DNA of 7,789 nt from Methanosaeta sp. UBA80 (GCA_002505805.1 DAWB01000041.1:6704-14492); one strand, 5' to 3'. Counted from the stretch's first letter, positions 1-5,870 are shown. Numbers and translations: made by a program. Notes: generated from the letters alone by a model not told the origin.

Positions 1-351
1 GCCTTCGCCGTAGTCGTGGATCTTTCCTATAGCCACCAGCCTGATGCCGTCCTCACCCACAATCAGATCCGCCGGTATGTCCGCCGGGGTGAACTCCTCC
101 AGAATGGACAGCTTCTCCTTGCCCTCAGATCTCATGAACTTCCTCATCCTCTCCCCGAGACCCTTCTTTCCCCCCAGAGAGTCCATGAAATCCCTGGGCT
201 GGGGCAGGCCTAGCTGCTTGTATAGCCCGAAGTTGGACTCATCCGTGTCCACCACTAAAACCTTTTCTCCCCGAGCAGCCAGCTCTCTGGTCATCAATGC
301 CGATACAGTGCTCTTTCCGCTGCCGCCTTTGCCGCATATTACAAGTTTCAT
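1..351 (-). CDS. CooC/MinD-like P-loop ATPase, N-terminal part (partial at window edge)
   Basis: The first 117 residues are present and the C-terminus lies beyond the left edge. The protein begins MKLVICGKGGSGKST, a deviant Walker A motif with the signature lysine K8 and catalytic-loop K13, S14 and T15. This is typical of the SIMIBI ATPases MinD, NifH and CooC. A strand ending in DTDESN (residues 35-40) matches the switch region that follows the P-loop, and the GGKKG stretch near 60-64 is common in archaeal CooC-like proteins. CooC proteins are dimeric cytoplasmic ATPases that help insert nickel into carbon monoxide dehydrogenase. The diagnostic C-x-C motif would lie outside the window, so the exact subfamily is not proven. 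The start is supported by GGAGG at 360-364 on the minus strand, eight bases before the ATG. It is transcribed in the same direction as the FmdE-like gene but separated from it by about 370 bases, so it probably has its own promoter. Alternative: a general ParA/MinD-type ATPase. Confidence 0.85.
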   Translation of the reverse strand, partial: MKLVICGKGGSGKSTVSALMTRELAARGEKVLVVDTDESNFGLYKQLGLPQPRDFMDSLGGKKGLGERMRKFMRSEGKEKLSILEEFTPADIPADLIVGEDGIRLVAIGKIHDYGEG

Positions 352-359
352 TTGCCAGT

Positions 360-364
360 CCTCC
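360..364 (-). promoter_or_regulatory. Ribosome binding site of the CooC-like gene
   Basis: The minus strand reads GGAGG with an eight-base spacer before the ATG at 351. It fixes the start of the CooC-like ATPase. Confidence 0.75.
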
Positions 365-466
365 AGATGAGATAAGATGCCTCCTTCACATCTCATTCTG
401 AGAATTGAAATATCATTTTGTTTTAAGAACTTTTCTATTTGTTAGAATAATTAGGATTAATCAAAG

Positions 467-568
467 AGATGCCTGTCATCATTGATATTTTAAATAGCCC
501 AGATTCTAAGCCACGTTATCATAAATCTCATAGAATTTATGATCCATGAATAATTATGATAGGCATCT
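467..568. repeat. Nested inverted repeats in the CooC-FmdE gap
   Basis: The segment 467-479 (AGATGCCTGTCAT) pairs with 556-568 (ATGATAGGCATCT) over 13 positions, with one G-T wobble. Inside it sits a perfect nine-base inverted repeat, ATCATAAAT at 518-526 and ATTTATGAT at 535-543, with an eight-base loop. The octamer AGATGCCT at 467-474 also occurs directly at 375-382 and inverted at 561-568. This could be an operator region for the CooC-like gene, a transcript-end structure for the upstream minus-strand transcript, or a remnant of a small palindromic element. No target-site duplication was recognised. Confidence 0.45.
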
Positions 569-718
569 TCTGGATGCAGCTCTGAAAAAGCGAAATTGTT
601 CCTGATGAATCCTTCTGCCATAGCAGTCTCCTGCAATTGCCAATGAGCCTTTTCTAGGCTTTACCAGGAGAAAGTTGATGCCAGAAGGCACCATCTTTTC
701 CTCTTGGCAATTTTCCAT
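490..718 (-). pseudogene. Possible decayed small gene (two overlapping short frames)
   Basis: Two short minus-strand frames overlap here. The first starts at ATG 718, six bases after the FmdE-like stop codon. It encodes 54 residues beginning MENCQEEKMVPSGINF and ends at a TAA at 554-556. The second, in another frame, runs 621 to 490 and encodes 43 residues beginning MAEGFIRNNFAFSELHPE. It stays open upstream of its ATG for 12 codons, back to a TAA, so the two frames overlap extensively. The second frame has an amphipathic, protein-like composition and its end lacks any partner. One frameshift would join the two frames into one product, which is what a decayed gene would look like. No family was recognised in either part, and the region is full of inverted repeats, so it may simply be noncoding. 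Confidence 0.25.
611..712. other. Dense secondary-structure segment with alternative pairings
   Basis: Several complementary segments nest here. One set forms a long interrupted hairpin: CCTTCTG 611-617 with CAGAAGG 682-688, CTCCTG 628-633 with CAGGAG 665-670, and AGCCT 646-650 with AGGCT 656-660. A competing set has AATTGCCAA 635-643 pairing with TTGGCAATT 704-712. That stem encloses the same AGCCT hairpin and a TGCC-AGAA-GGCA hairpin at 679-690, giving a three-way-junction shape. It lies directly downstream of the FmdE-like gene on the minus strand. It could be a structured RNA or a 3' end structure, but no known RNA family was recognised. Confidence 0.3.
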
Positions 719-724
719 CTTAAG

Positions 725-1795
725 CTACATCACTCCCGCCACTTTGAGAGGATGCATGCCTGCGTTTTGCATCTGCGCCAGCTTTGCTGCATCCACCTTG
801 AACTCCTTGAGCACGGTTATGAAGGCCTCCGGCGTATCCACATAGGGCATGAGCACAATGTCCTGGTAGAGCTTTGATCCCCAGGCAGGGCCGGTCCATT
901 GAGGCAGTTCCACTGCACTGAAGTTATAGCCCAGGGCCAGAGCATCGCCCTCCTTGACGGTATCATTCCAGCGGATGTAAATTCCGGCGATGCCCGGCAC
1001 TGCCTTCTTCTCCGCATCGGTCAGAGCCATCACGAACATGCTGCTCTTTCCGGGAGTGGCGTCCCAGCGCATCTGGAGAAGATCGTCCTTGCACCAGTTG
1101 GGGCAGGCTATGACCTTGTAGCTCTCAGCGCTGATGTTGTTTATGGGCAGCTTCTCTTCCACGTACTTAGCCAGAAATAGTCCGCTGGTCACGCCAGGGC
1201 AGAGATGATCGTGGAAGCAGGTAGCCTGAATAAAGTCGAAAGCTCCTCCCCGCGCCCAGACATTGGAGATGCCGGCCAGGGAGAATTCATTTCCATTGAA
1301 GGCCTTGCCATCGAATGTTGCGTTGCCCTCGTCGGTATTATTCCTCAGATAGTCGATATCCACATTGGCATTTGAGATCTTGCTAAAGAGCTTCTCCTCC
1401 GGGAGGGCTCCCAGATCGTCCTGGCTTCCGCTCAGAGCCTGGCTGTCCGCCTGCAGGAAGACTGCCTCTCCCGTGGCCTTGTCAAAGAAGTAGAACCATA
1501 CCGGTTTCCAGTGAGGCCGCAGGACCTGGAAGAGATTTGCGTCGCCAATGCTGTTTCCACTCTCGGCGGAAAGCCCCTTAAGTGCAGCCTGGGTGGTCTG
1601 GCCGTCAACGATGGCATGCCCGGCGTTGGTCAATATCAGCAGATCAGCGTCTCCTTTCTCCATCTTCAAATCCTGCATGGCCTTCTTTGCCGCCTTGCTT
1701 CCCAGCTCCTCCATAATTGCACTGTCCGCTACGGCCAGCCCGGGAACCAAGGCCAGGAGAAGTAGCAGTGCTAACACTTTAGACCTAATTCTCAT
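725..1795 (-). CDS. Secreted FmdE-family protein
   Basis: This 356-residue protein opens with a basic N-terminus and a leucine-rich core (residues 2-23), then a likely signal peptidase I site after LAVA, so it should act outside the cytoplasmic membrane. The C-terminal part contains the FmdE hallmark CFHDHLCPG (residues 193-201) and later ACPNWCKDD (residues 230-238). C193, H195, H197, C199, C231 and C235 are candidate metal ligands. An N-terminal region (about 45-115) with TNAGHAIVDG and PVWFYFF motifs recurs, as far as I recall, in exported FmdE relatives. FmdE was named from its place in a molybdenum formylmethanofuran dehydrogenase operon, and its exact role is unsettled. The zinc-ribbon tail seen in some cytoplasmic FmdE proteins is absent. 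The start at 1795 is preferred because GGAG lies eight bases upstream; an in-frame ATG at 1819 would add eight residues but has no ribosome site. It is divergent from the ABC-2 exporter genes. A role in metal handling is inferred from the Cys/His set and the neighbouring importer. Confidence 0.88.
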   Translation of the reverse strand: MRIRSKVLALLLLLALVPGLAVADSAIMEELGSKAAKKAMQDLKMEKGDADLLILTNAGHAIVDGQTTQAALKGLSAESGNSIGDANLFQVLRPHWKPVWFYFFDKATGEAVFLQADSQALSGSQDDLGALPEEKLFSKISNANVDIDYLRNNTDEGNATFDGKAFNGNEFSLAGISNVWARGGAFDFIQATCFHDHLCPGVTSGLFLAKYVEEKLPINNISAESYKVIACPNWCKDDLLQMRWDATPGKSSMFVMALTDAEKKAVPGIAGIYIRWNDTVKEGDALALGYNFSAVELPQWTGPAWGSKLYQDIVLMPYVDTPEAFITVLKEFKVDAAKLAQMQNAGMHPLKVAGVM

Positions 1796-1803
1796 CTTAA
1801 TTT

Positions 1804-1807
1804 CTCC
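1804..1807 (-). promoter_or_regulatory. Ribosome binding site deciding the FmdE-like start
   Basis: The minus strand reads GGAG followed by AAATTAAG and then ATG at 1795. The alternative upstream ATG at 1819 has no purine-rich site before it, so the inner ATG is favoured. Confidence 0.6.
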
Positions 1808-1979
1808 AATCAGATTCATAGATCATATGTTTATTTAAGATTTATGGTTGAATTTTTATTACTAAATCAAATTATTGATCTATTACAATGAAGGTATCAG
1901 TTAATAGTCGCTAGATTTAAATCAATCTTAATTATTCCAATTAATCTAAAGGTAGTTTATGTGATTATTATGATGTCAG
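1808..1979. promoter_or_regulatory. Divergent AT-rich promoter region with dyads
   Basis: This noncoding stretch separates the FmdE-like gene from the ABC-2 exporter pair and must hold promoters for both directions. It is far more AT-rich than the flanking genes. Three dyads are visible: ATCAA-ATTA-TTGAT at 1866-1879, the perfect palindrome GATTTAAATC at 1914-1923, and TTAATT-ATTCC-AATTAA at 1928-1944. A TTTATG at about 1956-1961 lies 20-25 bases before the exporter ATPase start, which has no Shine-Dalgarno site, so a leaderless transcript is possible. On the minus strand an AT-rich TTAAATAA near 1833-1840 could be a TATA box for the FmdE-like gene. None of these assignments can be proven from sequence alone. 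Confidence 0.45.
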
Positions 1980-2885
1980 ATGAGCGGATGTGATAGCATC
2001 GGGATTTATTCCATTGAGACAGAAAGGCTCACCAAGAGATTCGTGCTGGACAGAGGCCTCCTGGATCAGGTGAGAAATCCTGGAAAAAGAGACGTCATTA
2101 CTACTCTGGATGGGGTAAACCTCAAGGTTCAAGAGGGTGAGGTTCTGGGCCTCCTGGGACCAAACGGGGCAGGAAAGTCCACTTTGATAAAGATCCTGTG
2201 TACTCTCATACTGCCCTCGGAAGGAAATGCCTATGTCGGCGGCTTTGATGTGGTGAAGGAAGGCCAAAAGGTTAGATCATGCATAGGCTTCATCACCACG
2301 GATGAGAGGAGCTTTTACTGGAGGCTTTCCGGAAGAGAAAACCTGCAGTTCTTTGCCACTCTGCAGAATTTGCCCCAGTCAATCGCCAGGGACAGAGTGG
2401 AGGAGCTATTGGATGTGGTCCGCCTTAAAAACCGGGCTGATGAGCCATTTCTCAATTACTCGGCAGGGATGAAGCAGCGCATGGCCATTGCCCGGGGCCT
2501 TTTAAATGATCCGGCCGTCCTTTTCATGGATGAGCCGACCCGGAGCCTGGACCCCGGTGCGGCGAAGAGCTTGAGGGACTTTATAAAAGAGCATATTGTT
2601 GAGGAGAAGGGCAAGACTGTCTTCATATCCACCCATCAGCTTGATGAGGCGGAGCAGCTTTGCGACAGAGTGGCAATACTGGATGAAGGACGGATAAAAG
2701 CAGATTCAAGCCCGGCGGATCTGAAGAGCCGCCTCCCGGCAGGCGGCAGCTTATGTGATGTCTTCACATTTTTTACCGGTAAGGATTTTTCAGAAGAAAA
2801 TTCCAGTTCGTCTCCATTCTCCATGCCGGGATCAGGAAGAAGAAGACGAGGCCTGGGAATGGGAATGAAGAGAAAGGGATTCTGA
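1980..2885 (+). CDS. ABC-2 type exporter, ATP-binding subunit
   Basis: This 301-residue cytoplasmic ATPase has all the ABC landmarks: Walker A GPNGAGKST (60-68), a signature loop YSAGM in place of LSGGQ (160-164), Walker B VLFMDEP (180-186), D-loop SLD (189-191) and the switch histidine H219 in STHQLDEAE. The usual Q-loop region reads TTDERSFYWRLSGREN, a pattern shared by NatA/DrrA-like exporter ATPases. The partner permease follows with a one-base overlap (TGATG), so the two are translationally coupled and form one transporter. ATG 1980 is the earliest possible in-frame start, because a TGA lies three codons upstream. No ribosome site precedes it, so translation may be leaderless. The last 30 residues are odd: a serine run, then RRRR and a Gly/Met/Lys tail without any conserved motif. 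The exported substrate is unknown; lipids, drugs, peptides or small secreted compounds are all handled by this family. Confidence 0.93.
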   Translation: MSGCDSIGIYSIETERLTKRFVLDRGLLDQVRNPGKRDVITTLDGVNLKVQEGEVLGLLGPNGAGKSTLIKILCTLILPSEGNAYVGGFDVVKEGQKVRSCIGFITTDERSFYWRLSGRENLQFFATLQNLPQSIARDRVEELLDVVRLKNRADEPFLNYSAGMKQRMAIARGLLNDPAVLFMDEPTRSLDPGAAKSLRDFIKEHIVEEKGKTVFISTHQLDEAEQLCDRVAILDEGRIKADSSPADLKSRLPAGGSLCDVFTFFTGKDFSEENSSSSPFSMPGSGRRRRGLGMGMKRKGF

Positions 2886-3691
2886 TGCTTTTTGAAAAGG
2901 CATTTTGGTTTATAAAGAGGGGCTACCTCCTGCAGATGAGCTACAAGTTCGATTTCCTATTGAGATTGTTCTTCATGCTCTTCAATATATTGACTTATTA
3001 CTTTATAGCCAAGATGATGGGAGATGCGGCTGCCCAGTACCTCGAGCCCTACGGTGGGGACTATTTCTCCTTTGTGCTGATAGGCATGGCCTTTTCCGGC
3101 TATCTCATGATCTCTCTGAGAAGCTTCTCCGAGAGCGTGCGCGATGAGCAGATGATGGGCACTTTAGAGGCCATGCTGGTCACGCCTACAAGGACCTCCA
3201 GCATCATCGCCCTTTCATCTCTTTGGAGCTTTATCTTCGCCTCCTTTCGGGTCCTGATCTATCTGCTGGTAGGCGTAATCTTAGGAGTGGATATGAGCCG
3301 AGCCAATATTGGCGGAGCGCTTTTGATATTGATTCTCACCATAATATGCTTCAGCAGCATAGGCATATTGTCGGCCAGCTTCATCATGGTATTTAAAAAG
3401 GGCGATCCTATCAATATGCTATTGATGGGCACATCCGAGCTCTTTGGTGGCGTTCTCTTTCCCATTGAGGTCTTCCCGGATTGGCTGCAGAGCATATCCC
3501 ATATCCTGCCCATAACTTACTCGGTAAACGGCATGAGGCATGCCCTGCTGCAGGGATACTCTCTGGCAGAGCTGGCTCCCGACATATTGACTCTGGTACT
3601 TTTCTCTCTGGCACTGCTTCCCCTTAGCCTTTTCATCTTCGATAGGGCAGTTATGAAAGTAAAGGCGGAAGGCGGATTGGTTCAGTATTAG
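2885..3691 (+). CDS. ABC-2 type exporter, permease subunit
   Basis: This 268-residue integral membrane protein has about six hydrophobic segments, near residues 23-45, 58-77, 104-131, 142-168, 176-197 and 233-255. The stretch FGGVLFPIEVFPDWLQ followed by ILPITYSVNGMRHALL is the typical C-terminal half of ABC-2 permeases. An amphipathic cytoplasmic segment after the second helix (SVRDEQMMGTLEAMLVTPT) is the usual contact with the ATPase. Its ATG overlaps the stop codon of the ATPase gene in TGATG, with AAAGGGA just upstream acting as a weak ribosome site. The pair is complete as a half-transporter set, probably a dimer of each subunit. It is followed by a T-rich stretch, so transcription of this unit probably ends before the importer operon. 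The substrate cannot be read from the sequence. Confidence 0.92.
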   Translation: MLFEKAFWFIKRGYLLQMSYKFDFLLRLFFMLFNILTYYFIAKMMGDAAAQYLEPYGGDYFSFVLIGMAFSGYLMISLRSFSESVRDEQMMGTLEAMLVTPTRTSSIIALSSLWSFIFASFRVLIYLLVGVILGVDMSRANIGGALLILILTIICFSSIGILSASFIMVFKKGDPINMLLMGTSELFGGVLFPIEVFPDWLQSISHILPITYSVNGMRHALLQGYSLAELAPDILTLVLFSLALLPLSLFIFDRAVMKVKAEGGLVQY

Positions 3692-3746
3692 CGGGGCCAG
3701 ATAAAATTTTTACATTATAAAGATAATTTGCTTTCAGTATTAATAA

Positions 3747-3758
3747 TTTCTTTTTCTT
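3747..3758 (+). terminator. Possible archaeal T-tract terminator after the exporter pair
   Basis: The run TTTCTTTTTCTT lies about 55 bases after the permease stop codon, with a shorter T5 tract near 3707. Archaeal termination commonly occurs at such T-rich stretches without a hairpin. A small dyad TTTTC-TTAAC-GAAAA (3752-3766) overlaps its end. Confidence 0.4.
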
Positions 3759-3760
3759 AA

Positions 3761-3785
3761 CGAAAAGTCTTAAGTACTTTATTAG
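3761..3785 (+). promoter_or_regulatory. Candidate archaeal promoter of the importer operon
   Basis: CGAAAAG at 3761-3767 resembles an archaeal BRE. It is followed by AT-rich sequence including the palindrome AAGTACTT and TTTATTAG up to 3785. A TATA-type element here would place the transcript start near 3797-3810, giving a leader of some 55-65 bases that contains the hairpin at 3813-3845. The assignment is by resemblance only. Confidence 0.35.
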
Positions 3786-3812
3786 AATTAGCACTATTCG
3801 TTATTAGTTTGG

Positions 3813-3845
3813 AGTATAATGATATCCGAGAGGATAGCCTATACT
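3813..3845 (+). promoter_or_regulatory. Leader hairpin directly before the binding-protein ribosome site
   Basis: AGTATA (3813-3818) pairs with TATACT (3840-3845), and inside it TATCC (3823-3827) pairs with GGATA (3832-3836) around a GAGA tetraloop of the stable GNRA type. An asymmetric internal loop, ATGA opposite GCC, separates the two stems. The structure ends two bases before the Shine-Dalgarno AAGGAGGA. It could act as an RNA element controlling translation or as a DNA operator near the promoter. Confidence 0.5.
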
Positions 3846-3847
3846 AT

Positions 3848-3855
3848 AAGGAGGA
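3848..3855 (+). promoter_or_regulatory. Strong ribosome binding site of the binding-protein gene
   Basis: AAGGAGGA lies six bases before ATG 3862 and is close to the ideal anti-16S complement. It confirms the start and suggests high expression. Confidence 0.85.
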
Positions 3856-3861
3856 AGATGA

Positions 3862-5001
3862 ATGTCTAAAGCTAACAGGTTGAGTAGATCTTTGTTAATA
3901 TTATTAATATGCTCTATATTTTTTATGAGCTTCACTGCAATGGCTTCCTATCCCAAGACCATCACCGATACCCAAGGTCGGGAGATCACTTTGGATAATG
4001 CCCCAGAGAAGATAATCACCCGATCCCCGGACGAGGCCAGAACTGTGATCGCCCTGGGCTACGGCGATAAGCTGATTGCAGGCGAGCAGGCCACTAAGTC
4101 CTGCCTCTGCCCCATGACCTTCGACAACACCGCCGAAGGATGCATTGACTGCTTTGAGAGCATCATCGACGGTCGAATGCCCGATCTTCCCGAGATCAGC
4201 ACCAGATACGATATCTATTTTGAGAAGATCGCCGCTCTTAAGCCGGATCTGATCTTCTGCGGAAATCTTAAGGACGCCGAGGCTTTTGAGGACAAGATCG
4301 GCTGCCCGGTAGTGGTACTGGGCGGACAGGGATGGAACTTCGGGGAAGACGGCTATTACAACAGCATCCGTGTGGCCGGCCAGGCTCTGGATGCCGAAGA
4401 CAAGGCCGACGAACTTATCGCCTTTGCCAAGGGCAAGGTGGATATGATAGAATCAGTAACAGATGGCCTGAAGCCGGAAGAGAGGCCCAAGGTCTACTTT
4501 GCCTCACGCGGAGCTGGAGCCGGATTCTATGATCCCAAAGAGGGCAGGGACTTCACCAGAACCGAGCCCAAGTATGATCCACTGAGCATGGCGGGGGGCA
4601 TCAATATCGCCTCAGAGATCAACGGCTCGACCGTCAACGTGGCTTTGGAGCAGATCATCGCCTGGAATCCCGACTTTATATTCATATCCAACAGCGATGC
4701 TGGAAACAACACCGGCCTGGAGTTCATCAAGAACAGCCCGGAGCTGTCCTCCATAAATGCCATCAAGAACGGCAATGTCTACAATTGCTTCTACCCCCAC
4801 TGCCGAGGCACACCCCCGGACAGGAACCTCTTGAACATGATGTACATGGCCAAGGTGCTTCATCCGGAGGAGTTCAAGGATCTTGATCTGGAAAAAGAGG
4901 GCAATGAGATATTCAAGGCCTTCCTGGGAGTGGACGGCGTCTTTACCGAATATGCCGATTATCTGGTCTGGCCCAGAGAGTACCTGGACAGCCTGAAGTA
5001 G
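3862..5001 (+). CDS. Iron/cobalamin-type ABC importer substrate-binding protein
   Basis: This 379-residue protein has an N-terminal signal peptide (basic start, hydrophobic core to about residue 27, likely cleavage after AMA at 28) and then the start of a type III (FecB/BtuF-like) binding domain: TITDTQGREITLDNAPEKII. The phrases KPDLIFCG (127-134) and WNPDFIFISN are the paired lobe strands of this family, and RPKVYFASRG begins the second lobe. It delivers a chelated metal or corrinoid to the FecCD permease encoded three genes on. Two features stand out. A cysteine cluster at C81, C83, C94 and C97 sits in an insertion after the first strand-helix unit, with C133, C148 and C309-x3-H313-C314 elsewhere. 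There is also no lipobox cysteine at the cleavage site, although binding proteins of single-membrane cells are usually anchored. The gene has a near-ideal ribosome site and a structured leader. The methyltransferase gene starts two bases after its stop. The ligand is not determined. Confidence 0.92.
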   Translation: MSKANRLSRSLLILLICSIFFMSFTAMASYPKTITDTQGREITLDNAPEKIITRSPDEARTVIALGYGDKLIAGEQATKSCLCPMTFDNTAEGCIDCFESIIDGRMPDLPEISTRYDIYFEKIAALKPDLIFCGNLKDAEAFEDKIGCPVVVLGGQGWNFGEDGYYNSIRVAGQALDAEDKADELIAFAKGKVDMIESVTDGLKPEERPKVYFASRGAGAGFYDPKEGRDFTRTEPKYDPLSMAGGINIASEINGSTVNVALEQIIAWNPDFIFISNSDAGNNTGLEFIKNSPELSSINAIKNGNVYNCFYPHCRGTPPDRNLLNMMYMAKVLHPEEFKDLDLEKEGNEIFKAFLGVDGVFTEYADYLVWPREYLDSLK

Positions 5002-5003
5002 GG

Positions 5004-5870
5004 ATGCTCTTCATGCCGGGAATCATCAATTGGGACGAGCTGTGGAAGGCCACCCATGCCAACGGCTTTGGCCATCACGGCAAGGACCTGGCCGCCCACT
5101 GGGACAGCCGGGCCAAGTTGTTCAATAAAAGGGTCATGAAGAACAGAGAGAGGGCTGAGAGCCAGGTGGCCTACCTCGGCCTCTCTTCCAGCGAGACTGT
5201 GCTGGATGTGGGAGCCGGCACCGGCCGGCTGGCCCTTCCCATGGCCCGCCGGGCTAAGAGCGTCACTGCTCTTGATCAGTCGGCAGGGATGCTCTCCTGC
5301 CTGCGGGAGAACATGGCAGCCGAAGGCCTGGAAAACATCTGCTGCATCCATAAGAGCTGGCAGGCTGTCTCCTTAGATGAGCTGGAACCTCATGACGTGG
5401 TCCTATCCTCCAACTCCCTGGGCGTCTATGACCTGAGAGAGGCCCTGGCCAAGATGGACTCTCTGGCCAAGAGGGCAGTATACATCTTCACCTTTGTCGA
5501 CGGCAAGAGGGATGACGGTTTAAGGGATTTTTTGAGGAGCAGCAAAGATGGCAGGGATGGAGAGCTTGGCAGGCACAAAAAGCAGAAGGCCGGCCCGGCC
5601 GGGTACCTCATGATGTACAATCTGCTCGCTGATATGGGCATTCTCGCCGATATCAGGATAATGCAATGGCACTCGACAGAGCACTTCTCAAGCCTTGATG
5701 AGGCTGTGGCGGAGTGGAAGCAGATGTATGAGGTGCCAGCTGAGAAAGAGCCTGACCTGCGGGAGTTTATCTCCCAAAGGCTGGTCGAGGATGAAAGTGG
5801 ATTAAGCATGCATCGCCATCATAAGCAGGCCCTGATCTCCTGGCAGAAAGGCGAGCCCCTCCCCACTTAG
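5004..5870 (+). CDS. Class I SAM-dependent methyltransferase
   Basis: This 288-residue soluble protein has a Rossmann-type SAM site: motif I VLDVGAGTG (66-74), the acidic residue ending the second strand in TALDQSAGML (D91, expected to bind the ribose hydroxyls), and the fourth-strand region HDVVLSSNSLGVYD (130-143), where catalytic or substrate residues normally lie. The N-terminal helix begins INWDELWK and is followed by AAHWDSRA, a pattern seen in small-molecule methyltransferases of the UbiE/Methyltransf_11 type. The acceptor is unknown. It sits in the importer operon, two bases after the binding-protein stop codon and 12 bases before the SPFH gene, so a role in modifying the transported ligand or a chelator is a reasonable inference. 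The start is uncertain: ATG 5004 has almost no room for a ribosome site, while ATG 5013 (residue 4) has a weak AGGG nine bases upstream. Translational coupling to the previous stop could serve either one. Confidence 0.9.
   Translation: MLFMPGIINWDELWKATHANGFGHHGKDLAAHWDSRAKLFNKRVMKNRERAESQVAYLGLSSSETVLDVGAGTGRLALPMARRAKSVTALDQSAGMLSCLRENMAAEGLENICCIHKSWQAVSLDELEPHDVVLSSNSLGVYDLREALAKMDSLAKRAVYIFTFVDGKRDDGLRDFLRSSKDGRDGELGRHKKQKAGPAGYLMMYNLLADMGILADIRIMQWHSTEHFSSLDEAVAEWKQMYEVPAEKEPDLREFISQRLVEDESGLSMHRHHKQALISWQKGEPLPT

Noticed and set aside
16..370. Plus-strand open frames over the left edge
   Set aside because: They are shadows of the minus-strand CooC-like ATPase, whose P-loop and ribosome site are clear.
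635..712. tRNA-sized (78-base) three-way-junction segment considered as a tRNA
   Set aside because: No T-loop GTTCRA pattern, anticodon arm or CCA-proximal stem of seven pairs could be placed.
352..724. CRISPR array in the repeat-rich gap
   Set aside because: The repeats are short, partly inverted and irregularly spaced. No repeat-spacer periodicity is present.
1548..1838. Plus-strand open frames opposite the FmdE-like N-terminus
   Set aside because: The minus strand has a signal peptide, a ribosome site and FmdE motifs. The plus-strand frames have none of these.
3752..3766. TTTTC-TTAAC-GAAAA dyad as a bacterial-type intrinsic terminator
   Set aside because: The stem is short and AT-only apart from one pair, and no T-run follows it. 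The preceding T-tract is the better terminator candidate.
4959..5351. Minus-strand open frame of 130 codons over the binding-protein/methyltransferase junction
   Set aside because: It runs antisense to two well-supported genes and shows no recognisable motif.
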